Below, piece by piece: positions 35,824 through 44,543 of a DNA stretch of 64,000 nucleotides (within the stretch, counting starts at the first letter, position 1; each line of letters begins with the position of its first letter). The notes beneath the pieces are model-generated. The model had not been told where the DNA came from. It saw only the letters and a list, made by a program, of their open reading frames with translations, and searched no databases. The position numbers and the translations under genes were made by a program. This DNA is from Curtobacterium pusillum (GTDB lineage Bacteria > Actinomycetota > Actinomycetes > Actinomycetales > Microbacteriaceae), in NCBI RefSeq assembly GCF_007680845.1, contig NZ_VEIY01000002.1:144357-208356 (forward strand), given 5' to 3'.

Positions 35824-38277
35824 CTACAGCTTCTCGATCGGGGCGATCTTGATGAGCAGCTTCTTGCGCCCCGCGGAGTCGAACGCGATCTCCGCGATGC
35901 GCTTCGCCCCCTGACCCGTCACGGCCGAGACCGTCCCCTCGCCGAAGTCGACGTGCTTGATCCGGTCGCCCGCCACGAGCTCCATGTCCCCGTTGTCACG
36001 GACCTGCCCGGACACCCGGTTCGCCCACTCGGTCTTCGGGCGGGTCTTCTGTGCCGCAGCGGCACGGTCGTAGGAGCCACCGCCCCATCCACCGCCCCCG
36101 CGGTAGCCGCCACCGCCACCGCCGAACCCGCCCCCGCCGGCGCCGTCCCGCCGAGCGTTCAGCGCACGGGGCTGCGTGCCACCGCGGCTGTTCGCCATGC
36201 CGGGCGACTGCTTCCACTCGATGAGCCCCTCGGGGATCTCCTGGAGGAAGCGCGACGGCATCGCCACGTTGACGTCACCGAACTGCGCGCGGGTCATCGC
36301 CAGCGACAGGAACAGCGACTTCTTCGCGCGGGTGATGCCGACGTAGAACAGCCGGCGTTCCTCGGAGGGGCCACCAGGCTCGTTCGCCGACATCCGGTGC
36401 GGCAGCAGGTCTTCTTCGACACCGGTGAGGAACACGGCGTCGTACTCGAGGCCCTTCGCCGTGTGCAGCGTCATGAGCGAGACCGTCCCGGAGGAGTCGT
36501 CCAGCTCGTCCGCCGCCGCGACGAGGGAGACCTCGGTCAGGAAGTCGGACAGCGTGCCCTCGGGGTTGTTCTTCTGGAACTCCCGCGTCACCGCGACGAG
36601 CTCGTCGATGTTGTCCGCGCGGGCGGCGTCCTGCGCGTCCGGCGACTTCCGCAGGTTCTCGAGCAGGCCCGACCCGTCGAGCAGCTGCGTGAGGGTGTCA
36701 ACCACCGGCTGGGTCGCCGCCTTCTCCGACACGGAGTCCAGCAGCGCGGCGAAGGCGGTGATCGCGTTCCGCACCTTCGGCCCGAACCCGAGCTCGTCCG
36801 CATGCCGGAGTGCGTCCCGCATCGTCGTCTCGTGCTCGTCGGCGTAGCGCTGGAGCGTCGTCTCGGTGACCGCACCGATCCCGCGCTTCGGCACGTTGAG
36901 GATCCGGCGGAGCGCCAGGGGGTCCGCCGGGTTGGCGACGGTGATCAGGTACGCCATCGCGTCCTTGATCTCCGCGCGCTCGTAGAACTTCGTGCCGCCG
37001 AGCACCCGGTACGGGATCGCCGCGCGGATGAAGATCTCCTCCAGCGCACGGGTCTGCGAGTTCGTCCGGTAGAACACCGCCATGTCGCGGTAGTCGGTGC
37101 CGTCCTCGCGCAGGCGCTGGATCTCGTCCGCGACGAACTGCGCTTCGTCGTGGCCGGTGTAGCCCGTGAACCCGACGATCTTGTCGCCGGCTCCGACGTC
37201 CGTGAACAGGTTCTTCGCCTGACGGTCGAAGTTGTTCGCGATGACGGCGTTCGCCGCGTCGAGGATGTTCTGCGTCGACCGGTAGTTCTGCTCGAGCAGG
37301 ACGACCTTCGAGTTCGGGAAGTCCCGTTCGAACTCGACGATGTTGCGGATGTCGGCCCCACGGAAGGCGTAGATCGACTGGTCCGAGTCACCGACGACCG
37401 TCAGGGACGCCGGCGCGATCGACCCGTCGGCTTCGCGCATCCGGGCGACGTGCTGCCCGGAGTCCTCGAGCTTGTCGACCTGCTCGGCCGGGACCGGACG
37501 GGTGAGCTCGCGGATGAGGGCGTACTGCGCGTGGTTCGTGTCCTGGTACTCGTCGACGAGGATGAACCGGAACCGGCGCTGGTAGAGCGCGGCGACGTCG
37601 GGGAAGGCACGGAACAGGAAGACCGTCTGCCCGATGAGGTCGTCGAAGTCGAACGCGTTCGCCCGGCGCAGCTCGTTCGTGTACCGACGGAACACCTCGG
37701 TGAACATGACTTCTTGCGGGTCGTTCGCGTTGATGTTCCGGGCGTAGGAGTCGATGTCCTGCAGCTCGTTCTTGAGCTTCGAGATCTTCGACGCGGCGGC
37801 ACCCACCGTGAGCCCGAGCGTGTCCGCCTCGAGCTCCTTGATGATCCGCTTGAGCAGGGCCCTGGAGTCGGCGGAGTCGTAGATCGTGAACGACTGCGCG
37901 AACCCGAAGCGCTCCGCTTCGCGCCGGAGGATCCGCACGCACGCCGAGTGGAACGTGGAGATCCACATGCCGTCGGACGCCTGCCCGACCAGGGCCCGGA
38001 CGCGCTCGCGCATCTCGGCGGCGGCCTTGTTCGTGAAGGTGATCGCGAGGATCTGCGACGGCCAGGCTTCGCGGTTCGCGAGCAGCAGTGCGATGCGCCG
38101 GGTCAGCACGCTCGTCTTGCCCGAGCCCGCGCCGGCCACGATCAGCAGGGACTCGCCGCGGTACTCGACGGCTTCCTTCTGCTGGGGGTTCAGACCCGCG
38201 GTGAACGGGTCCTCGTACGAGGCGGTCCCGCCACCCTGCTCGGGGGACGAGTCGAATGGGTCCAGCACGATCGTCAT
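35824..38277 (-). CDS. pcrA: ATP-dependent DNA helicase UvrD/PcrA
   Basis: This 817-aa superfamily 1A 3'-5' helicase works in nucleotide excision repair, replication restart and removal of stalled RNA polymerase. Motifs in order are GAGSGKTSVLTRR, AITFTNKAAAEMRERV, LVDEYQDTNHAQY, GDSDQSIYAFRGAD, EQNYRST, and VSLMTLHTAKGLEYDAVF. The Gly-rich linker near residue 700 precedes the C-terminal RNA-polymerase-binding Tudor-like module (IKHVDFGEGTVSAV...). Length and order are standard for actinobacterial PcrA. The GDPD gene lies 12 bp upstream in the same direction. Confidence 0.97.
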   Translation of the reverse strand: MTIVLDPFDSSPEQGGGTASYEDPFTAGLNPQQKEAVEYRGESLLIVAGAGSGKTSVLTRRIALLLANREAWPSQILAITFTNKAAAEMRERVRALVGQASDGMWISTFHSACVRILRREAERFGFAQSFTIYDSADSRALLKRIIKELEADTLGLTVGAAASKISKLKNELQDIDSYARNINANDPQEVMFTEVFRRYTNELRRANAFDFDDLIGQTVFLFRAFPDVAALYQRRFRFILVDEYQDTNHAQYALIRELTRPVPAEQVDKLEDSGQHVARMREADGSIAPASLTVVGDSDQSIYAFRGADIRNIVEFERDFPNSKVVLLEQNYRSTQNILDAANAVIANNFDRQAKNLFTDVGAGDKIVGFTGYTGHDEAQFVADEIQRLREDGTDYRDMAVFYRTNSQTRALEEIFIRAAIPYRVLGGTKFYERAEIKDAMAYLITVANPADPLALRRILNVPKRGIGAVTETTLQRYADEHETTMRDALRHADELGFGPKVRNAITAFAALLDSVSEKAATQPVVDTLTQLLDGSGLLENLRKSPDAQDAARADNIDELVAVTREFQKNNPEGTLSDFLTEVSLVAAADELDDSSGTVSLMTLHTAKGLEYDAVFLTGVEEDLLPHRMSANEPGGPSEERRLFYVGITRAKKSLFLSLAMTRAQFGDVNVAMPSRFLQEIPEGLIEWKQSPGMANSRGGTQPRALNARRDGAGGGGFGGGGGGYRGGGGWGGGSYDRAAAAQKTRPKTEWANRVSGQVRDNGDMELVAGDRIKHVDFGEGTVSAVTGQGAKRIAEIAFDSAGRKKLLIKIAPIEKL

Positions 38278-38289
38278 GTCCGGGACAGT

Positions 38290-39300
38290 CTAGGCCGGAC
38301 CCCCGACAGCCGAACGGGCCAGCACCGCCAGGTCGGTGTGGTCCGCGAAGACCCCATCGACCCCGGTCCGGACGACCGACGTGAACCACCGCTCCCAGTC
38401 GCCGAACCCCGCGACCTCGCCCCCGCGGCGGAGCGGCCCCGGCAGGAACCGGTTCTCCGGGCGGAGCGTCCACGTGTACACGGCGAGCCCCGCGTCGTGC
38501 GCCCGGTCGACGATCGCGCTCCGGACCGGCGCGGGGTCGTCGAGCGCGACGCTGTCGACCCCGGCCATCAGCGTCCCGAGATCGACGCTGATGCCGTGGA
38601 ACTCCGTCGCGAACGTGGCGAGCGCTTCGTCCGACCGCTCGGCCGCGTAGGTGGGAGCCAGCGACCCGTGGGACGCGACCTCGTCGGCGGCGCTGCCCCG
38701 CGCCTCCTGGAGGTACACCAGCCGTGTGGCGGTCCCGCGCGCACGGAGGTCGCGGAGCACGCCCTTCTCGAAGCACTCGATCGTGAGCCGCTCGTCGCGC
38801 CGCCACCCCGCGTCGCCGAGCGCGCCGTCGACGAGCTGGCCCATCGGGAAGCCGGCACGGCCGAAGAAGTCGGCGTGCTTGACCTCGGCCACGAGGCCCA
38901 CGGGGCGGGGCGCTGCGTCGAGGATCGCGAGCAGGTCCTCGAGCCGCAGGACCGGCTCCTCGCCGTCGTGCTCCGCGGAGCCGGGGCGCAGCGCGGGCAG
39001 GCGCTCCCGCGTCCGCAGGGTCTGCAGCTCGGCCCACGTGAAGTCCTCGGTGAACCAGCCCGTCACCTGGTCGCCGTCGACCGTCTTCGTCGTGCGGAGG
39101 TGCCGGAACTCCGGGTGGTCGGCGACGTCGGTGGTCCCCGAGACCTCGTTCTCGTGCCGCAGGACGAGCACGCCGTCCTTCGTCGGCACCAGGTCCGGCT
39201 CGATCGCGTCGGCGCCGAGCTCGATCGCGAGTTCGTAGGCGCTCCGCGAGTGCTCGGGGCGGTAGCCGGACGCGCCACGGTGGGCGATCACGAGGGTCAT
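38290..39300 (-). CDS. Glycerophosphodiester phosphodiesterase
   Basis: The 336-aa TIM-barrel enzyme releases glycerol-3-phosphate from glycerophosphodiesters. It begins MTLVIAHRGASGYRPEHSRS with the catalytic His, and has AIEPDLVPTKDGVLVLRHE with metal-binding Glu/Asp and the second His. The common HRG..PEN is PEH here. There is no signal peptide, so it is cytosolic. Late conserved blocks (AVYTWTLRPEN, GVDGVFADH) are intact. It precedes pcrA by 12 bp and diverges from the DUF817 gene. Confidence 0.92.
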   Translation of the reverse strand: MTLVIAHRGASGYRPEHSRSAYELAIELGADAIEPDLVPTKDGVLVLRHENEVSGTTDVADHPEFRHLRTTKTVDGDQVTGWFTEDFTWAELQTLRTRERLPALRPGSAEHDGEEPVLRLEDLLAILDAAPRPVGLVAEVKHADFFGRAGFPMGQLVDGALGDAGWRRDERLTIECFEKGVLRDLRARGTATRLVYLQEARGSAADEVASHGSLAPTYAAERSDEALATFATEFHGISVDLGTLMAGVDSVALDDPAPVRSAIVDRAHDAGLAVYTWTLRPENRFLPGPLRRGGEVAGFGDWERWFTSVVRTGVDGVFADHTDLAVLARSAVGGPA

Positions 39301-39406
39301 GCGCGCACCCTACTGGGGAGCGGTGTCCGCGGCCTGGCGTGTGTCGGGCGGCACATCCGGATGCGCACAGCCCACCGTTCCCAGCGGCGGGTCCGACGCT
39401 CGCAGC

Positions 39407-40456
39407 ATGACCGTCCGATCCCTCTCCACCGCCGTCGAGCACCGCATCGACCGTGCCGCCCGGCGGATGCTCGACGCCGGGCACCAGCCGCACCGACCCG
39501 GTCGCGTCGCCGTCACCGAGTTCCTGGTGTTCGGCGCGAAGCAGGCGTGGGCGTGTGCGTTCGGGGCGCTGCTGCTCGCGACGATGGCGGTCGTGCACCT
39601 GACCGTCCCCGCCGCCCTGCGGAACGACGTGCTCACCGTGGCCGCCGTGCTGCTGCAGGTCGGCATGCTCGTGTTCGGGCTCGAGACCGTCCGGGAGCTC
39701 CGCGTCGTCCTGCTCTTCCACGTCGTCGGCACCGTCATGGAGGTCTTCAAGACCCACATGGGCTCCTGGACCTACGAACCGGGCGGCGTGCTCGTCGTGC
39801 TCGGCGTCCCCCTGTTCTCCGGCTTCATGTACGGCGCGGTCGGCTCCTACATGGTCCGGGTGTACCGGCTGTTCGACCTGCGCTTCGACCGGTACCCACG
39901 GCAGTGGCTGCTCGCGGTCGTCGCGGGAGCCGTCTACGCGAACTTCTTCGGACACCACTTCGTCCGGGACGCCCGTTACGTCCTGCTCGCGGCGATCGTG
40001 CTGCTCTTCGCACGGACGACCATGCGCGTGCGGATCCACCGGTCCACGCTGCGGATGCCCGTGCTGGTCGCGATGGGGCTCGTCGCCCTGTCCATCTGGG
40101 TGGCCGAGAACGTCGCCACGTGGGCGGGCGCGTGGTCCTACCCGGCACAGGCCGCGGCGTGGGAGCCGGTCGCGCCGACGAAGATCGTCGCCTGGCTGCT
40201 CCTCATGACCATCTCGGTCGCGTTGGTCACGTGGGTCCACCCGGTCGCGCGGTCGGTCGTCCGGACTGGAGGCGCGGATCACCGCCGGCCGCCCGGTCGC
40301 GCCCCGCAGGCGGCCGGGTCGCGGTCGGCAGGTTCCCGACGACTTCGGGGCGCGCGCGCAGCGGACGCCCATAGGCTTCGGGCATCGGGGTCCTCCGGGA
40401 GCCCGTCCGCTCGCCGCGAACCCTCAGCCTTCCGCGATCGAGCGCACCTAGGCTGA
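39407..40456 (+). CDS. DUF817 family membrane protein
   Basis: This 349-aa protein has about eight hydrophobic segments between residues 40 and 280 (for example FGALLLATMAVVHLTV, WLLLMTISVALVTW). The conserved DUF817 stretches FKTHMGSWTYE, GFMYGAVGSYM, NFFGHHFVRD and ENVATWAGAWSYP are present. The family function is unknown. After WVHPVA the last 65 residues are Arg/Ala/Ser-rich and unlike the family. They begin at a half copy of the GGAGGCGCGG palindrome (about 40265-40275), suggesting the frame was extended there. Confidence 0.82.
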   Translation: MTVRSLSTAVEHRIDRAARRMLDAGHQPHRPGRVAVTEFLVFGAKQAWACAFGALLLATMAVVHLTVPAALRNDVLTVAAVLLQVGMLVFGLETVRELRVVLLFHVVGTVMEVFKTHMGSWTYEPGGVLVVLGVPLFSGFMYGAVGSYMVRVYRLFDLRFDRYPRQWLLAVVAGAVYANFFGHHFVRDARYVLLAAIVLLFARTTMRVRIHRSTLRMPVLVAMGLVALSIWVAENVATWAGAWSYPAQAAAWEPVAPTKIVAWLLLMTISVALVTWVHPVARSVVRTGGADHRRPPGRAPQAAGSRSAGSRRLRGARAADAHRLRASGSSGSPSARREPSAFRDRAHLG

Positions 40457-40487
40457 GAGGACTCGAATCTCCTAGGAAGAGGACACC

Positions 40488-41348
40488 ATGGCCTTCAAGC
40501 CCGGTTTCGACCAGTCCCCCGCCTTCAACGACCAGGGACGCAACGCCTGGGGCGGCGGCGCTGGTCAGCAGCAGGCCGGCTGGGGACAGACCCCGCAGCA
40601 GGCCCGGGGCGGCATGACGCCCGAGCAGCTGCAGTACATGTACGACCGTCCGGCGGCCTCCACGGTCGACACCGACCGCATGTCGTACGAGGACACCATC
40701 GTCAAGACGCTGCTCGCGTTCGGCGTGCTCGTCGTCGGTGCGGTGGCCGGCTGGAACCTCCCGCCGGCGGTCTGGATCGTCGGCGCGCTCGTCGGGTTCG
40801 TCCTGGCGCTCGTGAACACCTTCAAGAAGAAGCCGTCGCCGGCGCTCGTGCTCCTGTACGCGTTCTTCGAGGGCCTGTTCGTCGGTGGTATCTCCGGCTA
40901 CTACGACACCGCGTTCGAGGGCATCGTCCCGCAGGCCGTGTTCGGCACCCTCGGTGTGTTCTTCGTGACGCTCCTGCTCTTCCGCTCCGGCAAGGTCCGG
41001 GCGACGCCGAAGGCCACGCGGTTCTTCCTCATCGCGATGGTCGGCTACATGGCGTTCTCGCTGGTGAACCTCGTCCTGATGTGGACCGGCGTCACGCAGT
41101 CGGCGTTCGGGCTGTTGGGGGTCTCGCTGTTCGGTATCCCGCTCGGAGTCCTCATCGGCATCTTCGTGGTCGTCATGGCCGCGTACTCGCTGATCATCGA
41201 CTTCGACCAGATCAAGACCGGCGTCGAGCGCGGTGCGCCCCGCATCTACGCGTGGACGGCTGCGTTCGGCCTGATCGTCACCCTGGTGTGGCTGTACCTC
41301 GAGATCCTGCGCATCCTCGCCATCATCGCGAGCAGCCAGCGCAACTAG
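40488..41348 (+). CDS. Bax inhibitor-1/YccA family membrane protein
   Basis: The 286-aa protein has a Gln/Gly-rich cytoplasmic N-terminus of about 60 residues followed by seven hydrophobic helices. Conserved pieces include PALVLLYAFFEGLFVGGIS and SLIIDFDQIKTGVERGAP near the end, which carries the pH-sensing/ion-path aspartates of the YetJ/BI-1 fold. These act as pH-sensitive calcium or proton leak channels in the inner membrane. AGGAAGAGG precedes the ATG, and a TAGGCT -10-like box lies at 40447-40452. Confidence 0.92.
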   Translation: MAFKPGFDQSPAFNDQGRNAWGGGAGQQQAGWGQTPQQARGGMTPEQLQYMYDRPAASTVDTDRMSYEDTIVKTLLAFGVLVVGAVAGWNLPPAVWIVGALVGFVLALVNTFKKKPSPALVLLYAFFEGLFVGGISGYYDTAFEGIVPQAVFGTLGVFFVTLLLFRSGKVRATPKATRFFLIAMVGYMAFSLVNLVLMWTGVTQSAFGLLGVSLFGIPLGVLIGIFVVVMAAYSLIIDFDQIKTGVERGAPRIYAWTAAFGLIVTLVWLYLEILRILAIIASSQRN

Positions 41349-41360
41349 CACCCGCATTCC

Positions 41361-41394
41361 CGAAGGGCCCCGGCGAACACGCCGGGGCCCTTCG
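41361..41394 (+). terminator. Terminator of the Bax-inhibitor-like gene
   Basis: CGAAGGGCCCCGGCG (41361-41375) pairs perfectly with 41380-41394 around AACA, 12 bases past the stop codon. It is followed by TCGTCG rather than a T-run. Confidence 0.8.
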
Positions 41395-41420
41395 TCGTGC
41401 TCGGGCGGGGGCCGCGCGCC

Positions 41421-41668
41421 CGCCGAGCGGGCCTTTTCCGTCACACTCGAGGCCTCCCGGCGACCGGTTCCGCCCGCTCGGCGCACGCCCCGCGGCGGGT
41501 CCTGCCCGCTCGGCCCGGCGCGCCCGGGCCCCGGCGGCCGAACGCGCCGAGCGGGCCTTTTCCGTCACGCTCGGGGGGCCCGGGCGGCCGGTTCCGCGCG
41601 CTCGGCGGATGCCCTGCGGCGTGTTCTGCCCGATCGGCGCGGGAGCCGCCCCTGCGCCGCGCCCGCGC
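41421..41668. repeat. Tandem intergenic repeat, two units of 124 bp
   Basis: CGCCGAGCGGGCCTTTTCCG starts both units (41421-41544 and 41545-41668). Similarity runs on through CCGGTTCCG and GCTCGGCG blocks with scattered differences. Each unit has internal complements GCCGAGCGGGC and CCCGCTCGGC that could form a long hairpin, plus a TTTT patch. No protein frame is credible. Function unknown. Confidence 0.65.
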
Positions 41669-41680
41669 CGGACGCACGAA

Positions 41681-41709
41681 GGCCCGGCACGCGTGACGCG
41701 TGCCGGGCC
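41681..41709 (-). terminator. Terminator of guaA
   Basis: GGCCCGGCACGCG (41681-41693) pairs perfectly with 41697-41709 around a 3-nt loop, beginning 15 bases past the guaA stop on the minus strand. Confidence 0.8.
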
Positions 41710-41724
41710 CTCAGCGCGGGAGGA

Positions 41725-43305
41725 CTACTCCCACTCGATCGTCCCCGGCGGCTTCGACGTGACGTCGAGCACGACCCGGTTCACGTCGGGCACCTCGTTC
41801 GTGATGCGGTTCGAGATCTTCGCGAGCGTGTCGTACGGCAGGCGGGTCCAGTCGGCGGTCATCGCGTCCTCCGACGACACCGGACGCAGCACGATCGGGT
41901 GGCCGTACGTGCGGCCGTCACCCTGGACGCCCACGGACCGGACGTCGGCGAGCAGGACGACCGGGCACTGCCAGATCTCGTCGTCGAGGCCGGCCGCGGT
42001 GAGCTCCTCGCGCGCGATCTTGTCGGCGGCACGGAGCAGCTCCAACCGCTCCTTCGTGACCGAACCCACGATGCGGATGCCGAGCCCCGGACCGGGGAAC
42101 GGCTGGCGACCGACGATGACCTCGGGCAGCCCGAGCTCACGACCGACCGCGCGCACCTCGTCCTTGAACAGGGTGCGGAGCGGCTCGACGAGTTCGAACG
42201 TCATGTCGTCGGGCAGTCCGCCGACGTTGTGGTGTGACTTGATGTTCGCCGTGCCCGCACCGCCGCCGGACTCGACGACGTCCGGGTAGAGGGTGCCCTG
42301 CACGAGGAACTTGACCTCACCGGCACCGGTGTCGCCGCGCGCCTCGAGCACGAGGGCCTCGGCCGCCGACTCGAACGTGCGGATGAACTCCCGCCCGATG
42401 ATCTTGCGCTTCTGCTCCGGGTCGCTCACGCCGGCGAGGGCGTCGAGGAACTGCTGCTCGGCGTCGACCGTGATGAGCCGGACACCGGTGGAGGCGACGT
42501 AGTCCTCTTCCACCTGCTTCCGCTCGTCGGCGCGGAGGAGTCCGTGGTCGACGAAGACGCACGTGAGCTGGTCCCCGACGGCCTTGTGCACCAGCGCTGC
42601 GGCGACTGCGGAGTCCACCCCGCCGGACAGTCCGGCGATGACGCGGGCGTCCCCGACCTGTTCGCGGATCCGCGCGACCTGCTCGTCGATGACGTTGGCG
42701 GAGTTCCAGTCACCGGGGAGCCCGGCTGCGCGGTGCAGGAAGTTCTCGAGCACGGCCTGACCGAAGACGGAGTGCTTCACCTCGGGGTGCCACTGCACGC
42801 CGTACAGCTTGCGCTCGTCGGACGCGAACGCGGCGACCGGGGTCGAGGCGCTCGACGCGAGGACCTCGAAGCCCTCCGGGGCCTTCGCCACGGAGTCGCC
42901 GTGCGACATCCAGGTGACCTGGGACTCCGGCTGACCGCCGAGCAGGACGCTGTCCGTGCCGGTGACGTCGACGGACGTCGATCCGTACTCGCGGAGGCCG
43001 GTGTTCGCGACCTCGCCACCGAGCGCGGTGGCCATGGCTTGGAAGCCGTAGCAGATGCCGAGCACGGGGACACCGAGCTCGAGGATGTCGCCGTCGAGCG
43101 CGGGCGCACCCTGCTCGTACACGGACGACGGACCACCGGACAGCACGATGGCCGCCGGGTCCTTCGCGCGGATCTCGTCCGCCGTGATGGAGTGCGGGAC
43201 GATCTCGCTGTAGACGTTCGCTTCGCGGACCCGACGCGCGATGAGCTGCGCGTACTGGGCTCCGAAGTCGACGACCAGGACGGGACGCTGTTCGGTCTCG
43301 CTCAC
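41725..43305 (-). CDS. guaA: GMP synthase (glutamine-hydrolysing)
   Basis: This 526-aa enzyme turns XMP to GMP. The N-terminal class I amidotransferase has [12 protein letters not shown] with the nucleophilic Cys and [11 protein letters not shown] with the catalytic His. The ATP pyrophosphatase domain has [14 protein letters not shown]. The C-terminal dimerisation domain ends with the invariant KPPGTIEWE. It uses a GTG start that overlaps the stop of the DUF3817 gene by 4 bp. Confidence 0.98.
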   Translation of the reverse strand: MSETEQRPVLVVDFGAQYAQLIARRVREANVYSEIVPHSITADEIRAKDPAAIVLSGGPSSVYEQGAPALDGDILELGVPVLGICYGFQAMATALGGEVANTGLREYGSTSVDVTGTDSVLLGGQPESQVTWMSHGDSVAKAPEGFEVLASSASTPVAAFASDERKLYGVQWHPEVKHSVFGQAVLENFLHRAAGLPGDWNSANVIDEQVARIREQVGDARVIAGLSGGVDSAVAAALVHKAVGDQLTCVFVDHGLLRADERKQVEEDYVASTGVRLITVDAEQQFLDALAGVSDPEQKRKIIGREFIRTFESAAEALVLEARGDTGAGEVKFLVQGTLYPDVVESGGGAGTANIKSHHNVGGLPDDMTFELVEPLRTLFKDEVRAVGRELGLPEVIVGRQPFPGPGLGIRIVGSVTKERLELLRAADKIAREELTAAGLDDEIWQCPVVLLADVRSVGVQGDGRTYGHPIVLRPVSSEDAMTADWTRLPYDTLAKISNRITNEVPDVNRVVLDVTSKPPGTIEWE

Positions 43306-43748
43306 CGAGCGGCCTCCTTCTCACGCTGCTGGGCAGCGGTCAGCTCGTGGTAGGTGTCCATGGCGATCTTCTGCATCCGGTGCTCGACCACGAAGGACAT
43401 GAACGGGATGATGCCGCCGAGCGCGATCAGCAGGAAGCGGATCGGGCGCCAGCGCATGATGCTCCACAGACGGAAGTCGGTGAAGAGGTAGAGGACGTAC
43501 AACCAGCCGTGGGCGATGAGGATGCCGATCGACAGGTTGATCGTGCCGGGCTCCTTGCCGGCCGTCCCCTCGGGGACGAAGAACGCGCCACCGCCCAGCT
43601 GCATCTCGAGGTGCAGGGGCGTGTACTTGAGGATCATCTCGAGCACCAGGGCGAGCAGCAGCACACCGGTGATGTACGCCGAGACGCGGTACCACTTCAC
43701 CGCACCCGGGATCTTCGGGATGTCACGGGTTCGGACGGTCAGAGCCAT
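43302..43748 (-). CDS. DUF3817 domain membrane protein
   Basis: The 148-aa protein has three hydrophobic segments: [20 protein letters not shown], then [16 protein letters not shown], then [19 protein letters not shown]. The ending VEHRM is typical of DUF3817. The function is unknown. The family is widespread in actinobacteria, often beside guaA as here (GTGA overlap). The ATG at 43748 was chosen because TAGGA lies about eight bases upstream; an in-frame ATG at 43757 has no spacing for a ribosome site. Confidence 0.85.
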   Translation of the reverse strand: MALTVRTRDIPKIPGAVKWYRVSAYITGVLLLALVLEMILKYTPLHLEMQLGGGAFFVPEGTAGKEPGTINLSIGILIAHGWLYVLYLFTDFRLWSIMRWRPIRFLLIALGGIIPFMSFVVEHRMQKIAMDTYHELTAAQQREKEAAR

Positions 43749-43758
43749 ATCGGCCATC

Positions 43759-44538
43759 CTACCGTCGGTCCGCGAGGGCCCCGTCGACGCTGAGAGCGGC
43801 CTCACGACGGTCGTCTTCCTCGCGTTCCCAAGCGTCCTTCACGAACCGGTACCAGAGGAACACGGCGAAGCCGGCGAACACGACCCACTCGACGGCGTAG
43901 AAGAGGTTCAGCCAGTCGAACTGGACCTCGCGCGTGGGGGCGCGGTCGGCGATGGTGCCGAGGTCGGCGGCCTTCGCGGTGGTGCCGTCGGCGACGACGT
44001 ACCCGAGGTACATCCGGTCGTCGAAGGCCTTCCACGTGTTGACGAACCGGGCGGGGGCGACGGCCGAGTACTCGCCCTTGTCGTAGGTGTCCTGGTCCGG
44101 CGACTCGGCCGGGTAGTACCGCCCCTCGACGGTGATCCGCGCGCCGTCCGTCAGGCGCTCACCACCGGCGACGGCGGCCGAGCGCTGGTCGGACCACCCG
44201 ATGACGACCGGGAGGCTCGCCCCACTTCCGTCGTCCACCATGTGTCCGACGGTCTGGTACGTCCCACCCCCGCTGCGCCCGGTCAGCACGGTCGTGTCAC
44301 CGGCCACGAACGTGCCGGTCACGGTCACCTTCTGCCCGGCGAGCGTCTCGGACGTTGGCCGCATCGGCTTCGTCACGGTGTCCAGGGTCTTGCGCGTCTC
44401 GGTGGTGGCCGGGAGCGGCCGGCCGTTGGCGATGCTCCGCTCGAGCTGCCACTTGCCCAACCCTGCGAACACCGCCGCGAGCACGAGCGCCAGCAACAGC
44501 AGCGCGATCCACCTCGGTCGTCGGGCTACGGCCCACAT
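43759..44538 (-). CDS. SURF1 family protein
   Basis: This 259-aa protein has an N-terminal membrane helix (WIALLLLALVLAAVFAGLGKWQL), an extracytoplasmic domain with VTVTGTF and VIGWSDQ, and a C-terminal helix (AVEWVVFAGFAVFLWYRFV). That is the SURF1 hairpin topology. SURF1 helps insert haem a during cytochrome c oxidase assembly. It lies 10 bp upstream of the DUF3817-guaA pair and 5 bp after the antiporter gene, in one likely transcription unit. Confidence 0.9.
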   Translation of the reverse strand: MWAVARRPRWIALLLLALVLAAVFAGLGKWQLERSIANGRPLPATTETRKTLDTVTKPMRPTSETLAGQKVTVTGTFVAGDTTVLTGRSGGGTYQTVGHMVDDGSGASLPVVIGWSDQRSAAVAGGERLTDGARITVEGRYYPAESPDQDTYDKGEYSAVAPARFVNTWKAFDDRMYLGYVVADGTTAKAADLGTIADRAPTREVQFDWLNLFYAVEWVVFAGFAVFLWYRFVKDAWEREEDDRREAALSVDGALADRR

Positions 44539-44543
44539 TCGTA

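Larger units (their letters stand above)
41349..41724. other. 376-bp convergent intergenic region
   Basis: This region lies between the ends of the Bax-inhibitor-like gene and guaA. It holds a terminator hairpin for each gene and, between them, a 124-bp unit repeated in tandem, each listed separately. Local frames in it are short and have no ribosome sites, so I consider it noncoding. Confidence 0.65.

Noticed and set aside
35749..40374. A very long open frame on the plus strand opposite pcrA and the GDPD gene
   Set aside because: It is antisense to two unmistakable genes. Its translation is Arg/Val/Asp-rich low-complexity sequence with no motif. Long antisense frames are expected at this GC content.
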